A stretch of 64,000 nucleotides of DNA from Pomacea canaliculata (Eukaryota > Mollusca > Gastropoda > Architaenioglossa > Ampullariidae), in assembly GCF_003073045.1 (NCBI RefSeq), contig NC_037593.1, forward strand, positions 6,191,525 through 6,255,524. Reading direction: 5' to 3'. Shown piece after piece: positions 36,501-49,891 of the stretch. Position numbers and translations under genes: made by a program. A model generated the notes under the pieces. The model searched no databases. It saw nothing but the letters and a program-made list of their open reading frames with translations, and was not told where the DNA came from. How positions within the stretch are numbered: the first letter of the stretch is position 1; each line of letters starts with the position of its first letter.

Positions 36501-39500
36501 AAAAATATGGGTGTGTGGTGTAATTTTTTTTCCACCTTCAAAAAAAGACTCAGTAATACAAAAAAGCGAACATATAACTTATTTTCTCATTCCTTTTTCT
36601 GGAACTAAATCGAATATTATCCCTGCTCTATGTTTAAAATGAAGGAAGGAAAAAAAATTGACTTGTTCTGGAGTTATGCTAGTTCCAGCCATGCCTTCTG
36701 CGACCAGTCATACTGCGGTGAGAATAAAGAAGTCTAAGCAATATTGGAAATATTCACTTTGGAGAAAATGCACTACAGTAATTAGAGAATAATTGCTTTT
36801 TGTTTACTTCCGGTTGTAAAGAAAGCCTCTGCTGGCCTGCTTCCTGTGCGCATGCCTGTCTCTTCGTGTAAAGATCAGCTCTGGCCAACTATTTTGTGTT
36901 CTTAGTGGCTACTTAAATGCTTAGTGCGGAGAATAGAAGTGAATGTAACACCAAAACAAATTCGTAAAAATATCCTTAATTAATCTCTCTCTTTCTATAT
37001 ATATATATATAAGTAAATTATGTTTAATTATTCACTGGGGGTAGCCAGTGCAGAAAAACGGAGAGAAAAGTGGCGATGATCTTACGAATCTCATAACAGA
37101 CAGACTGAACTGACAGACATCTGTAACTTATCTGTCAAAGGTCATACCTTTAGTAACGGTGAATCAAAGATTTCCAAAGACAACGTGGAGGCGATGTTGC
37201 TGTCGCCCACCTTGACGAACTTGGGTGGACTGATAAGCGATGAATGATTTCTTTTTCTCGAGCAAAACACGGACGTCCGTTTTATCATCGTTTTGTTTTG
37301 TGTCATCCAATCTTTGATGTTATTAATACATCTTCATATTGATATCTTCCCTTTCCTGCTCCCGTACCGCACCTCCTTCCTCAAACGGGAAAATCAGTCA
37401 TTCTCACGTGATATGGATCAGACAAATTCTCTTGTTCAAAACTGCATTAAGAATTCGCAGTTAAGACCTCGGTTCTCAATCCGTCTCCATTGCGCCACTC
37501 ACATCGAGATAAAATTAGAACTTAATTTTCTGCATCCATAGAACTTTGCTCCTCTCCAACATATTTTCGTGGGAACATGAGTCTTGATTTAGAATATTCT
37601 GGCTTTTGGACATTGCGATGAAGTCAACGAAAGCAAAATATGGCGAAACTTTAAATATAAAAATATCAAATCTTCATCGGGCCGCTTCTAAAATTAAAAG
37701 CAAAAATAAAACCGCAACGTTTGTTTAAAAATGTTATTTTATTATTTAGAAATTGTAGATTATTCCTATAATTTCTATTCGAAGGGTGACATATTTTCTG
37801 AAATGAAAACATTGCTGTTTTGAACCCAAACGACAAACGATTCGATACCTGTGTGAAGCAGCTTATTTCCCCTTCCAATGGACCAAACGACGGCAACGAC
37901 TTGGAGTCCTTTTGTCACTTCCATGCCTTGTCCTTTACTTTAACTCTTTCTAGAATTATTTGATATTTGTCACAGACTACAAATCCAACTCGAAAGAAAA
38001 CTTTACTTACGTGTATCATCACGATTTAAGAAGAGGGAGGTTAGAACCGTTATCCATAGTCAAAACAAATGTCGTATGAGACAGTGAAGGTGTGATTCAC
38101 GTGCCTTCTGTAACAGGCAAGTTCACTGTGCTAAACAGTCTCATGAACCAGTCACAATGATGTGAAAAGAAAAATGTGCTCCGGTAGCAAAAGGCGATTT
38201 CACGGCGAAGACTTATTAGCGAGGGTTAGTGATAGCAGTAGAAAATGAACTAATTGAAAATTAATTAACCAATGTCAATTTTAGTAAAGTAAAGGGGTTC
38301 AGGTGTTAGCAAATTATTTTTTGTCATCAAAACTAAGTGCTCTTCTTAGTCATTGCTAGTTCCAAGTCGTTTAGGACTTCTTTCACGAACGAGGCGAAAA
38401 ATAAAATCAGTGAAACGTAGCATCTAAACAGAATTGCACGAAGTAAACAGCGGATGTGCACTCGCTCAATTATGGAGGCTGTTGGAGAATACAGGAGAAA
38501 CAGGAGACCAAGTGGCACAACTTAACCCACAGTCATCAGCTCAGATTGTCTTCCATAAGAGTTTTACAAAGTTTATACGGGTAAGCAGATCGCCGGTAAC
38601 AAGATCGAAACCAAAGTGTGTGTGTGTTTATACATTGTGCGCATCTCAGGTTGTCCTTTAATTCCTGAGAGATTTAGAGGAGGTAAGGCAAGGAGGAATG
38701 GATGGGCCCCACCCTCACAAAGCTGGTACATAGATACGCAAAGTCATTAACACTTCACCCTCTTTACGACCTAAAAGCCAAGAAACCGTCTTTACCTTTT
38801 AATAATCGCTGTCAGTAAACCTGCTGGTTGCCAATAGACACCGAATCGATCACAAAAAGTTTCCTGAACAAAATGGCGCGTGAATCCTTACAATCACGAA
38901 ATTAAAGACAATAACATATTATTTGATAGAAAAAACAATCCCTTTGTACAGTCGAAAAATATGCTCTGTCTCAGATATGGAACTTCGCCTATGTGGTCTT
39001 CATGATGCTGTCGATCGTCATCTTTGCCTTGGAGACAGTGGACACGCTCAGAGGACCTGGGAGGACTTGGTCCAACAGCTCCACACTCACCCCCCAAGAG
39101 TTGCTGCTCTTCTCGCAGCCGTTGGCTGTCTTGCACTACCTTGACATCACATGTAACGTCTTCTTCACGCTGGAGCCCCTCGTCCGGCTGGCCACGTGCC
39201 CCAACCGGCGGATTTTCTTGCTCTCCCCGCTCAACATCGTGGACCTGTTCCTCATCATCACCATGTGGGTGGGGCTGGCGCTGGAAGATTTCATCGTTCC
39301 CGGCATAAGGTTGGTGAGAAAGAAAAAATTTTGTTTGGACTTTACTGCAATAAGACTAATGTGAGTCAAGTTCACTTTATATCAGTGAGACTAAATAAGG
39401 TGTGGGTTTCCTTGCAGTGAGGCCAACCAGGGTCACGTGTATCTGATCCTGACCATGCGTGCAGTGCTGGCACTGCGGGTCTTGCGCGTGCTGCACCTAA

Positions 39501-40497
39501 CCAAGCGCTTCGACTCCATGAAGGTCATGGTCCTGTCCATGAAGGCCAGCGGACAGGAGCTGGGGCTGCTGATGGCCGTGCTCTTCATGGCTGTCCTCAT
39601 CTACGGGAACTTTGCCTACCTGGCCGAGTTCATCGCTGGAACCCACATGTTCCAGAATGTTCCCATGGCCGTTTGGTGGGCCATCATCACCATGACGACA
39701 GTGGGTTACGGCGACTACTACCCGACCTCCGTGGTGGGCTACTTCATCGGGTCGGCCTGCGCTCTGACCGGCCTCCTTATACTGGCCATGCCCATCGCCA
39801 TCATCGCCACCAACTTCTCCACGTACTACGAGAACCTGGCCTCCTGCAACCAGCGGCGCGCTCGCAAGGCGTTCATCCGTGACGTCCTCGGCAGGGTGGG
39901 GCACTTGCTCAAGCCAGTGGAGGCCGCCCAAACCCTGGTCAGCCACTGCAAGGACTTCACTTGCTGTGTGGCTGCTGCCCCGCCCACGCCTGACGTGGAC
40001 CTCATCTGCCCCACCTGCGGTCCCCTGGAAGCACCTGCGCCTGCTTCTTCGAGAACCGGCGTCACGGTAAGCTTACATGCAATCGTTGAGATGGTCGAGT
40101 GGTGCAATTAAAGTCCCACCCAATCAGTGTAGTTGCTGACAGGTTTACAGAACATAGCGCCATCATTGGACACTGACAGCTGATGGATGGACGGACTGGA
40201 AAGACGGAAAGATGTCTAGACAGAAAGATTTCAGATGTCTACAAATGTAAGAGAGAGAGGGGGAATGGAAACTAGGAGGAACTACTAGTAGTCAAGAGTA
40301 CTACAGTGAAAATATTTTGTCTATACTGTTTCACAGAAAACATGCTAGAGACAGTAAGGGAAAAAACCGACGAGGGCTTCAACTCGGAATCGAACTGTCA
40401 AACTGCAGGAACGACCCTCCAGATCAGCACCGTCAGCAACGGTGTCGTCCCTCGTCTGGAGTACACAGACTCGTCAAAACAAAACACTTCTCTCTGA
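30526..40497 (+). CDS. Shaw-related (Kv3-like) voltage-gated K+ channel subunit with an altered S6 gate
   Basis: Five exons: 30526-30800, 31718-31933, 38975-39309, 39418-40066, 40337-40497 (TGA), about 545 residues. Exons 1-2 form the T1 tetramerisation domain (VILNVGGK, FFDRNPKVMHGILDLYRTG, ELEFWEVP) with the zinc signature H-x5-C then CC (HLPNNLC, ECC) typical of non-Shaker Kv families. Exon 3 has S1-S3 (CNVFFTLEPLVRL, SPLNIVDLF). Exon 4 has S4 (LRVLRVLHLTKRF), S5, the filter TTVGYGD and S6. S6 reads AMPIAIIATNF where Kv channels have PVP or PIP, so the second proline is alanine. Such loss is known in electrically silent Kv subunits. Exon 1 shifts frame at TSWR/LNRLPETKLGKL, and exon 4 shifts near its end before CACFFENRRH; each looks like one missing base, and counting both restores every phase. 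Intron 2 is 7 kb. Confidence 0.88.
31647..31701. repeat. (GAC)n(GAT)n microsatellite beside a Kv splice acceptor
   Basis: About nine GAC-type units run into about eight GAT units. The tract ends only about 15 bases before the acceptor of Kv exon 31718-31933, so it occupies the usual branch-point region. Confidence 0.9.
32067..32711. mobile_element. Inverted-repeat (MITE-like) DNA element interrupted by a hAT insertion
   Basis: The left end GGGGCGGTATTCATTGAGAG (32067 on) pairs with the reverse complement of the right end (684-711 of that kilobase: GGGGCCATATTCACGAAGCT). Deeper inverted matches include GTCTTGTCTCCG near 32116 against CGGAGACAAGAC near 32632. The element is about 270 bases without the nested hAT. 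No clear target duplication was found. It lies in Kv intron 2. Confidence 0.55.
32241..32607. mobile_element. Non-autonomous hAT transposon (MITE), 367 bp, complete ends
   Basis: The ends are CAGGGGTCTCAAAC and its inverted partner GTTTGAGACCCCTG. The flanks are a perfect 8-bp target duplication ATCTAGAT (32233-32240 and 32608-32615), as hAT transposases make. The interior has the GCGGCCCGCGGGCC / GCGGCCCGC motifs seen in many animal hAT MITEs. There is no coding capacity. Perfect duplication and near-perfect ends indicate a fairly recent insertion, into the older element at 32067. Confidence 0.93.
34140..34730 (-). mobile_element. LINE 3' fragment, second family, copy 1
   Basis: The sequence is the inverted counterpart of 46850-47300 over about 450 bases. 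Shared blocks include TGTGTAAGATGCTGC, GTCCATGGAGAGACTAC or close variants, GACAGTGATGGGAAGCAGAA and TTAATTCTGCGCCACATGTA. No intact frame remains. It lies in Kv intron 2. Confidence 0.7.
34733..34850 (+). repeat. Possible DNA-transposon end fragment (GTCCCG-rich)
   Basis: GGTGACCAGACGTCCCGCAT followed by repeated GTCCCG blocks resembles ends of dispersed DNA-transposon MITEs. It abuts the LINE fragment at 34140-34730. No opposite end was found, so the family is uncertain. Confidence 0.3.
35359..35443. repeat. (ATC)n(TTC)n microsatellite
   Basis: A few ATC units lead into about 24 uninterrupted TTC units in Kv intron 2. On the minus strand this is a GAA repeat. The glutamate- or serine-only frames it creates are not genes. 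Confidence 0.95.
37148..37229 (-). other. Orphan exon-like segment inside the Kv intron
   Basis: 82 bases bounded by a minus-strand acceptor (CTTATCAG) and donor (GTATGACC). One frame is open with GC-rich third positions unlike the AT-rich surroundings: PPKFVKVGDSNIASTLSLEI, then FDSPLLK. No other exon of such a gene was found nearby, and I do not recognise the peptide. It could be a stray exon of a nested gene or chance. Confidence 0.25.
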
Positions 40498-43379
40498 GGA
40501 CAGAACTGCTCAAGTGTTCATCATAAACCTTCGCCAAGCAGCGAAATGAACTAGACAGTGATTGTCTCCCCCTCCACCTAATGATGAGGGTTATATTACT
40601 TCCCTTCGATGAAATCATTTTTCCCATGTAGATTAAAGGCTAAATATGTTGCATTGTTACTCGATATTTTTATGTGACAAATTTGAGATCAGTACAAGAT
40701 GCTGTTTCACAAAGCATGAGGGATTCATCCCCTTCTAAGTTATCAAAGGAAACCCTTAAAATGGATCTCTGAATTAAAACAAAATAATGTTTTTGGAAAG
40801 GTGGCAGAGGAAATGGAAAGGTTTGAAAAAAACTTGTTGATACCACATTCCCCAACTTTGCGTCAGTTGCATTCACTCCTTCCGTTTTAAAAACATGCAT
40901 GCACATAAATATATACGCATACATCTACAACCACACATACATATTGACCAGTAGTAACTGACCAGCGGCTATGTTGGTTCGTTATTACTGGTCGTCGTTG
41001 TGGTGGCGAGGTAACAGTTGGACAACCGCAGCATCTGACATCTCTGTCTCAAGTGGTGGTGAGCAGATCCTGCATGGAACCACCAGTCCAATCATTCACC
41101 AACCAGTTCTTCCAGACGACCACTTCATCCAATATACCCTACAGGATGGTTGAAAACAGCTCCATTACGAATCCCATGATCAAACGAGAGAGTTTGTACC
41201 TATAGACTGTTACGAGAAGGGCTTCCGGTGTCAGAGGAGAGTGGTGACCAATACCGAGCGACTGGCTTTACGTTCCCTGCGCCAGATTTTCGTGCATTTG
41301 CTCTGGGATGTCTGGATATCCTCCTCTCCGAATCAGCAAGCAGAATTCATGTCTCGAATCTGTACATCAGGGACTACGAGGCATTTGTAAAGTCTGTCGT
41401 GTAGCAACACTGGTGTTTCTGTTCAAAATCCTGCTCAGCCTGGTCATTGCTGCTGTCGCTGTTGCAATCCTGATGTGGATGTCTGCCGTGCAACTGCCAT
41501 CTGTGGAAAAGATGCTTCCAATTATTTAAATTCTTCAAACTCTTGAGCTGTACTTCGCTCATGTAAGCCTCTGCTTTGTCGTTGCCTTCGATGTTGACCA
41601 TGACTTTATTCTTGTCAGTGCTGGTCTCCATTCCATATTCATTGGCACTATCAGTCTGCTGGTAAACTTGCTCAGTTCGCTGTTGGTGTTTGTCATCAGA
41701 TCTTTGTCGTCTGCAAAGTGTAGGTTGCATATGGGCCTCCCACCAATGAAGGTGTGACTAATGGTCGTGAAGGGTTTCTTAAGTGTTCTTCAAGATGATG
41801 TTGAACAGCACAGGACAGGGGGCGCCCTTGAACGATATCCACACTGCTGTGAGAAGGACTTGCCTGCCCAGCTTAGTTTGTGAAAGTTTTGAGATTTTCA
41901 GTTAACCTAGTCAAATACTTTTTTTTGTTGTTTGCTTAAATCTGTTTTAAGGCAGCTTCGTACCTGTTGTAAAAATTATTAAGGATGGTATTTTGTGGCT
42001 TTGTACAGTTTCATATGTGAAATAAATAACCTTGTACTTCCAAAGAGTTCGATGCAGGTTCATCGTAACTATGTCGCTTAACTTTGTGAAAAAATACTGC
42101 ATCGGCTGTAAAAATATTGTTTTGAAAATTATTTCTAATTTCTCTGTGTGTATGGGTACGTGCGTGCGCGTCCCCAAAACGACCACACACACACACAAAA
42201 ACCACTTTGTTGATTATTATTAATTATTCATGTAAATTATTACTTGTTATTCTGTATTTGTCATTCTAAATTGTCTTCAAACGCTTTTTATATGAGTTAT
42301 GGTTTAATCTTCGTGTTAACGCGTTTCGGTTATTTTTTTTTTTTAGTTTGTTGTTGTTATTACGAACTCGGTGGGAATGTCACATAATCTTCATCGACTG
42401 CTGATTATACACTTCATATTTGTAGCAGTTGTGAAAATAAAACTTGTCTCCTTTTCATGCCTGATTATTTTGAAAGCCAACTGCTTAGCAAAAGTAAGAA
42501 AAAGGGGAACGATTTCTTTCTTCAACCTTTCTGCTAGCGACAGACAAATGCCAGGAAATAAACACACCAAAGAACACTTAAAATTACAAACTATATTTAG
42601 CGAATATTTATTTTAATTTGGACTTTAATTCTGCAGCTATTAAATGACAACAGCAACTGAGAATCACAAGAATAATAAAAGAAGACATATTCCCTGAATA
42701 TATGTTGCCACTTCTGTTGCTGCTCTCTTCGTGAAACTAAGGACAATGGATTCAACTCTCACCACTCTCACACTATTCCATACTAATTATGTTTAATTCA
42801 GGTTACAAATTCTGTCTATAGGGGCACCAGTAAGAAGGCTATAATATTTTGAAACAGGTTTAAAAAAGTCCATGAACGAGACGCATATACTTGCAATTTT
42901 ATGCTAAATGAATGCATAACATTATTTTGATAGTACGCATATTTAATCCATAATACATAATCAAAAAATCAATATTCTGTTAGAAACTAATTTTTCTTCT
43001 ACAGTTATAATTTCAAAAGAATCATTCACACTTTAGCAGCTACACACTAATGAGTCACCGTGTTTGTATTAAAACAAATCACTAACTCTTATCATTCTTT
43101 ATATTATACGTTAGAACAGTTGCTAGTGAATTATTGTTGATTCTTATTGTCACCTTCAGCCTTGCAATTAAATACGAAGAATCAACATTTATGAGAACAC
43201 AGTTAGTCCCTTGTACAATATACCTTCATAAAAATAGCATATTCTTACATTTGTGTTAGAAAGCAGAAATCTTGACAATTTGAAGTTTTCTTCACATGTT
43301 ATATCACCATTCCTTCCAGATATGACGACTGTTCGAGGCCATAGTACAGTACATTCGTTTGTTCTACTCATACTCAAAT
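40498..43379. other. Kv 3' UTR and intergenic
   Basis: No supported exon lies between the Kv stop and the sulfotransferase stop. It contains the LINE fragment at 41200-41900 and short CA/AT-rich tracts. Confidence 0.6.
41200..41900 (-). mobile_element. LINE fragment with reverse-transcriptase FADD box
   Basis: On the minus strand the segment reads LHFADDKDLM (the F-A-D-D catalytic box of reverse transcriptases), then TNTNSELSKFTSRL, YGMETSTDKNKVMVN, and IATATAAMTRLSRIL. It is scattered over two frames with stops, so the copy is degenerate. The text continues the same kind of element as at 8540-9640 and 28320-28711. Confidence 0.8.
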
Positions 43380-45741
<2,362 letters not shown>

Positions 45742-46457
45742 TGCGAACTAAACAAAGAAGGCATTGCACTTAATATTCAGGAGCAAAAATTAAAAATATT
45801 GCAGCTTAGGAAAACAATGTGGTTATGAATCCAGCAGTTTTACCATTCCATTATGTTACCCCAGCGTGCAGTTATAACAACACCCATACTATTTAAACAG
45901 TTAATTAGCACATGTCATTCCACGCCACCACTGTGTCCATGCACTGCGTGCTTTCTACTGTTCCAATCTGCCTTGTCATGTGGATGTGTTGCAATTGCAC
46001 GCATGCATGTTCGATGACCTTTAATATTTTTACTTTATTTTGTTGCTACTTGACTGCTGTACTCAGTTCAAACTGGATTGTCACTGTTCATCCACACAAA
46101 TTCACTAAGATAGATTTTGAAGCAGTTACAGTTGATGCAACATGATTAATTAAAAATATAGAAAATATATGATCTTTCCACTTTTTTGAGCAATGGTATA
46201 GATATAATCGTAAATGCATTCGATTGCATCAGTAGAAAAATTGGAAACTCACCTGAGGTTTTTATTTTTGTATGCTTTTAGAACACGCACAGAACTATGT
46301 GTATCATAGACTGCAATGAGACTACTAAGGCAATAAAACACATAAACAAAGTGTTGAATGCAGGCAGCAGTGTTGTCTGCATGTGGTCAGGTGGTGACAG
46401 TGTTGGCCTTGGCTTGTTTACATTACGAGTGGAGTCTGGTAGACCCGCCACACTTAC

Positions 46458-46520
46458 CTAATAATTGTTTCATCATCAGCATGTCAGTCAAAACACTTTT
46501 CGTTCCCATGTAAAAAAATA
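46458..46520 (-). other. Putative 5' leader exon of sulfotransferase A
   Basis: A minus-strand donor (GTAAGT) follows a segment containing TGACATGCTGATGATG. A similar exon with the same donor precedes copy B at 52227. Paired conservation supports a noncoding first exon spliced to the acceptor just before the ATG of coding exon 1. The upstream limit is uncertain. Confidence 0.4.
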
Positions 46521-46849
46521 TTGATGAAGTTTTGTGCAATAAAAGAAAGAATATCTGGCTGTAAAAGATGTTAAAATCACGGAAACGATGTTGTTACATG
46601 TGACAATTGAGTATTGCATTAATACTTATTTATCTTTCCTTGGCCCTCACAAAAGAGTTTCTACCCCTAAGCACTAACTTTGGGTAGTCGTTAGAATGCT
46701 CATAAAAGATCTTAAAGATGCCACATCTTTTCATCCACGGTGGACTAGTTTAAGTGTCGATCATTGTTGAAGTCAGGAGTTATTGTATTTGGCTAAGATT
46801 ACAGAAGGTTGGACTAAGCAAATCGGTCTCTTTGTGAGTACTTTGTTAT

Positions 46850-47640
46850 TAACATGTCGATAAATGGTGATTTTGGAAGATACCCACTTTTCGTTAACAT
46901 ATCCTAATTGTGTAAGATGCTGCCTAAAAATAGAAAAAATGGAGCAACGCAGGCGTCCATGGAGAGACTACAAAATGTTACAAGGACTGGACAGTGATGG
47001 AAAGCAGAAGTGGAGATTAGAGGTTGGACTTATTCTTTTTAGTATTGTTTTGGACACGTGTGGCTAAATCGAGGAGTGGAAGCAAATAACAGTTTACTAA
47101 ATGTTTTAAGCAAAAGATAATTGATTGTCACTGGCAATGAATGGAATTATATCACCAACAACATTGACAGTTAGTTTTTATAATTTAATTAATTCTGCGC
47201 CACATGTATTTTAATTTAGATGGTAATAGATTTTCTAAAAATGCACTTAAATTTGAAATTTCAAACATTATGTCACATGCCTCACATTCTGACAATAATA
47301 TAAGTAAGAGGTGCCCTGTGTCATATCGATGAAGAGGATGAATTTCATTTGATATCTTGCTGTCCATGTCTGATAGATCGAGGAAAAGGTTTAATTCCAA
47401 AACAGTATTACAACAGAACTACCAGTTTTAAACTACTGATGTTGGTGTAAACAACAATGAGATAATATTGTGTAATTTGCTAAGTTTTTATATCTAACGA
47501 TAAAGAAAAGAAATACTTTTCTACGATATTCTGATATTCTTCGTCTATTGTGTATTATTTCCTGTAATATGTTGTATGCTAAATCTTTTTGAATGGACCC
47601 AAAATGCCTAAAAAAATAAACTATTTGTGTTTGTATTATC
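46850..47640 (+). mobile_element. LINE 3' end, second family, copy 2
   Basis: The plus strand holds broken text of a LINE C-terminal region (WLNRGVEANNSLLNVLSK, then the RCPVSYR / DEEDEFHLISCCPC cysteine block typical after the reverse transcriptase) ending in FLYLTIKKRNTF. It is inverted relative to the copy at 34140. It is interrupted by stops. It lies upstream of sulfotransferase A. Confidence 0.7.
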
Positions 47641-48796
47641 AGCAACGACTAATTAAAGTAATGCATGGAATTAAAATGTACTTACTTTTCTTGACTCTTG
47701 GAGAAAGTGGACTGAGGGGCATTGTGCTCAGAGGTAAGAATATAAGACTGTCGGGGTTAGGAGTGTGACACAGCACTTTAGCACCCGGGGTCGTAGTCAT
47801 GAAGAGAAGGTAAGTCGTTGCCCTGAGCAACATGTAAAGCTTAAGGACAAGGGCAACGCCTAACCCTCACCCTACGGCCCCAGGGAATCGCAGTTTGGCA
47901 TCTGTACCTTACAGGAACAGTTAGCTAGGATGGAGGAAAGGCGCTAAGTGGAAGGGGAAATTTAATGAATTTTATTGTATTCCAGAGAACCCGGGTTCGG
48001 CGAATCCATGATCTAAACTGTTGTTGGTTTTATGTTCCTTTACTAAAGATGGTCGCTTGCTTACCAAAGGAGTAGCAGTGGAAAGCGACATCCTTGGCAG
48101 CAATAGTCAGGCACCACGACTGTTTAACAGTTTTAGTGCATGTAAGACTTGTTTTCAATAAAGACACGGCAGCTTTAACATTAAGATCAGTGTCACATGT
48201 ACATAAGTTTATGCAACAACAAAAAAAAAAAAAAACAAACAAACAAAAAAACCGCGACTAAATTTTGGCGAGTTTTACGTACGATTTTCTGTGAGGTGGT
48301 TCGGATCTCAGCTCTGCTAGTCACAGGCCCCAGTCAAGTGTACACTTTCCATTACATTTATATGACTACACAGCAAGTTTTTATGTGACCTAAGTGCACA
48401 CTAATGGCAGTAAACAAAGATATAAAAACTGTTTATAGATTTTTCTTGTACACTTTGCCCACCAGGTGTCGTATTGTCAACATATCGCAGACGCCCACAC
48501 TCATGCAGGTCCATGGACATTTGTGTGTTGTTGTAAACAGAACAATAAAATTTGCCTCTTTTCAGGCCCTTTATATATTTCATTATATTTTAAAATGTGG
48601 TACAGCAGTTATTAAAAATATACAATAGTTTCTGGGAAAAAAACTAATTCTTAATGCCCAGAAAATAATACTATTTCTAAATAATACTAAATAATCTAAT
48701 ACCCAGAAAGCTACTGATTATTCAGCAACTCTGTCAAATAATCTAATAAAATATTTCTTTTTCTCAGTTTGATTGTCAAAACTTGATACTCGTGGT

Positions 48797-49318
48797 GGAC
48801 AAAGATGCTTTCTTAAAACGCACTTTATGCATTTCTTAAACATGATTTGTTTTGTTGCAAATAGTCGCAGTTAACCACAAATGGTGGGTCACACTATCTC
48901 TATAAGCTAATTGCTTTTGCAAATTCACCGTATAATTGTTGGTAAACACTGACAATGAGAGGGAGCCCGGTTGTTTGGACTCGGTGCCATCTCGGTCCAC
49001 ACACATTCACCGCACGTCTGTGAAATCGTCCTTGAATATTGTCAAACATGAGACCACATCATCTCAACACCCAAAGTCGAACTGACCCAGGCCTACTGAG
49101 TGTTACACTTTTGCAACATATACAACCCCAGCCTGCCTGATACTGTTGTCCTGTGAGTCACCTCATTCCGCCTGTGTGTGGTGTTGTGTGCTATGAAAAG
49201 TAGGGTGAAACATCCGTTTGTAGTTTGTAATGAATAAACTCCTAAAACATTATGTAGTACACAGTGTATAGTAATAAGGTTTTTTTCCTGATGCACAATT
49301 TTCTGTTTGTAGCAGCCG
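48797..49318. repeat. Duplicated block, copy A
   Basis: About 520 bases nearly identical to 53488-54003, from CTTTCTTAAAACGCACTTTA to CTGATGCACAATTTTCTGTT. It is the distal end of the tandem duplication carrying the sulfotransferases. No coding frame is shared convincingly by the two copies. Confidence 0.9.
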
Positions 49319-49891
49319 GCGAGAAGCTTACGTGTCCCTCCCGTCCCGTCCTATACTACATGTGTTCTGAGTGTCCCGCGTGGACGTTCTTTGCTTGTAC
49401 CTCAGCATTTCAGTTATTATTCTTGACTGTTGCAAGTTGAGGTTCGTGGTGTCCTGCGAGTGTGGGTTAAGTGAAAGAGGGAGAAACGGGAATTTTGATG
49501 AGCATAAAAATAGAGAAGAAACAAAAGTTGCAAACAGATACGAGATCTGACACATGTGACATCCTTTATATGAGCATTCCGAAAAGTATTCACCAGTGTC
49601 GTTTCCACGTGTGCAATATTTTTATTAATGAAATATCTACTTCAATAGCACACGAAATATTTATGCGAAATATTTCTCAATAATATTCATCTTCATCAGC
49701 TGCAGCAGGAGCAGCATGATTCCTTCATAAAAACACATTTCATTCAGATTTTTATTGATTATCGACATTTACAAAGGATTAAAATATTTTCTTGGAATAC
49801 AGCTCCGGATCTTTGTTGTCTTTGTAGCTTCATGATTTCTCGCACCTTGACTGCTCATCACAGTGACCTCCCTTCTGGTCATTGTGTTGCT

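Noticed and set aside
40067-40336. A 10-base microexon (TTGCTGACAG) to fix the Kv phase mismatch
   Set aside because: A single missing base near the end of exon 39418-40066 explains the mismatch and recovers a protein-like CACFFENRRH.
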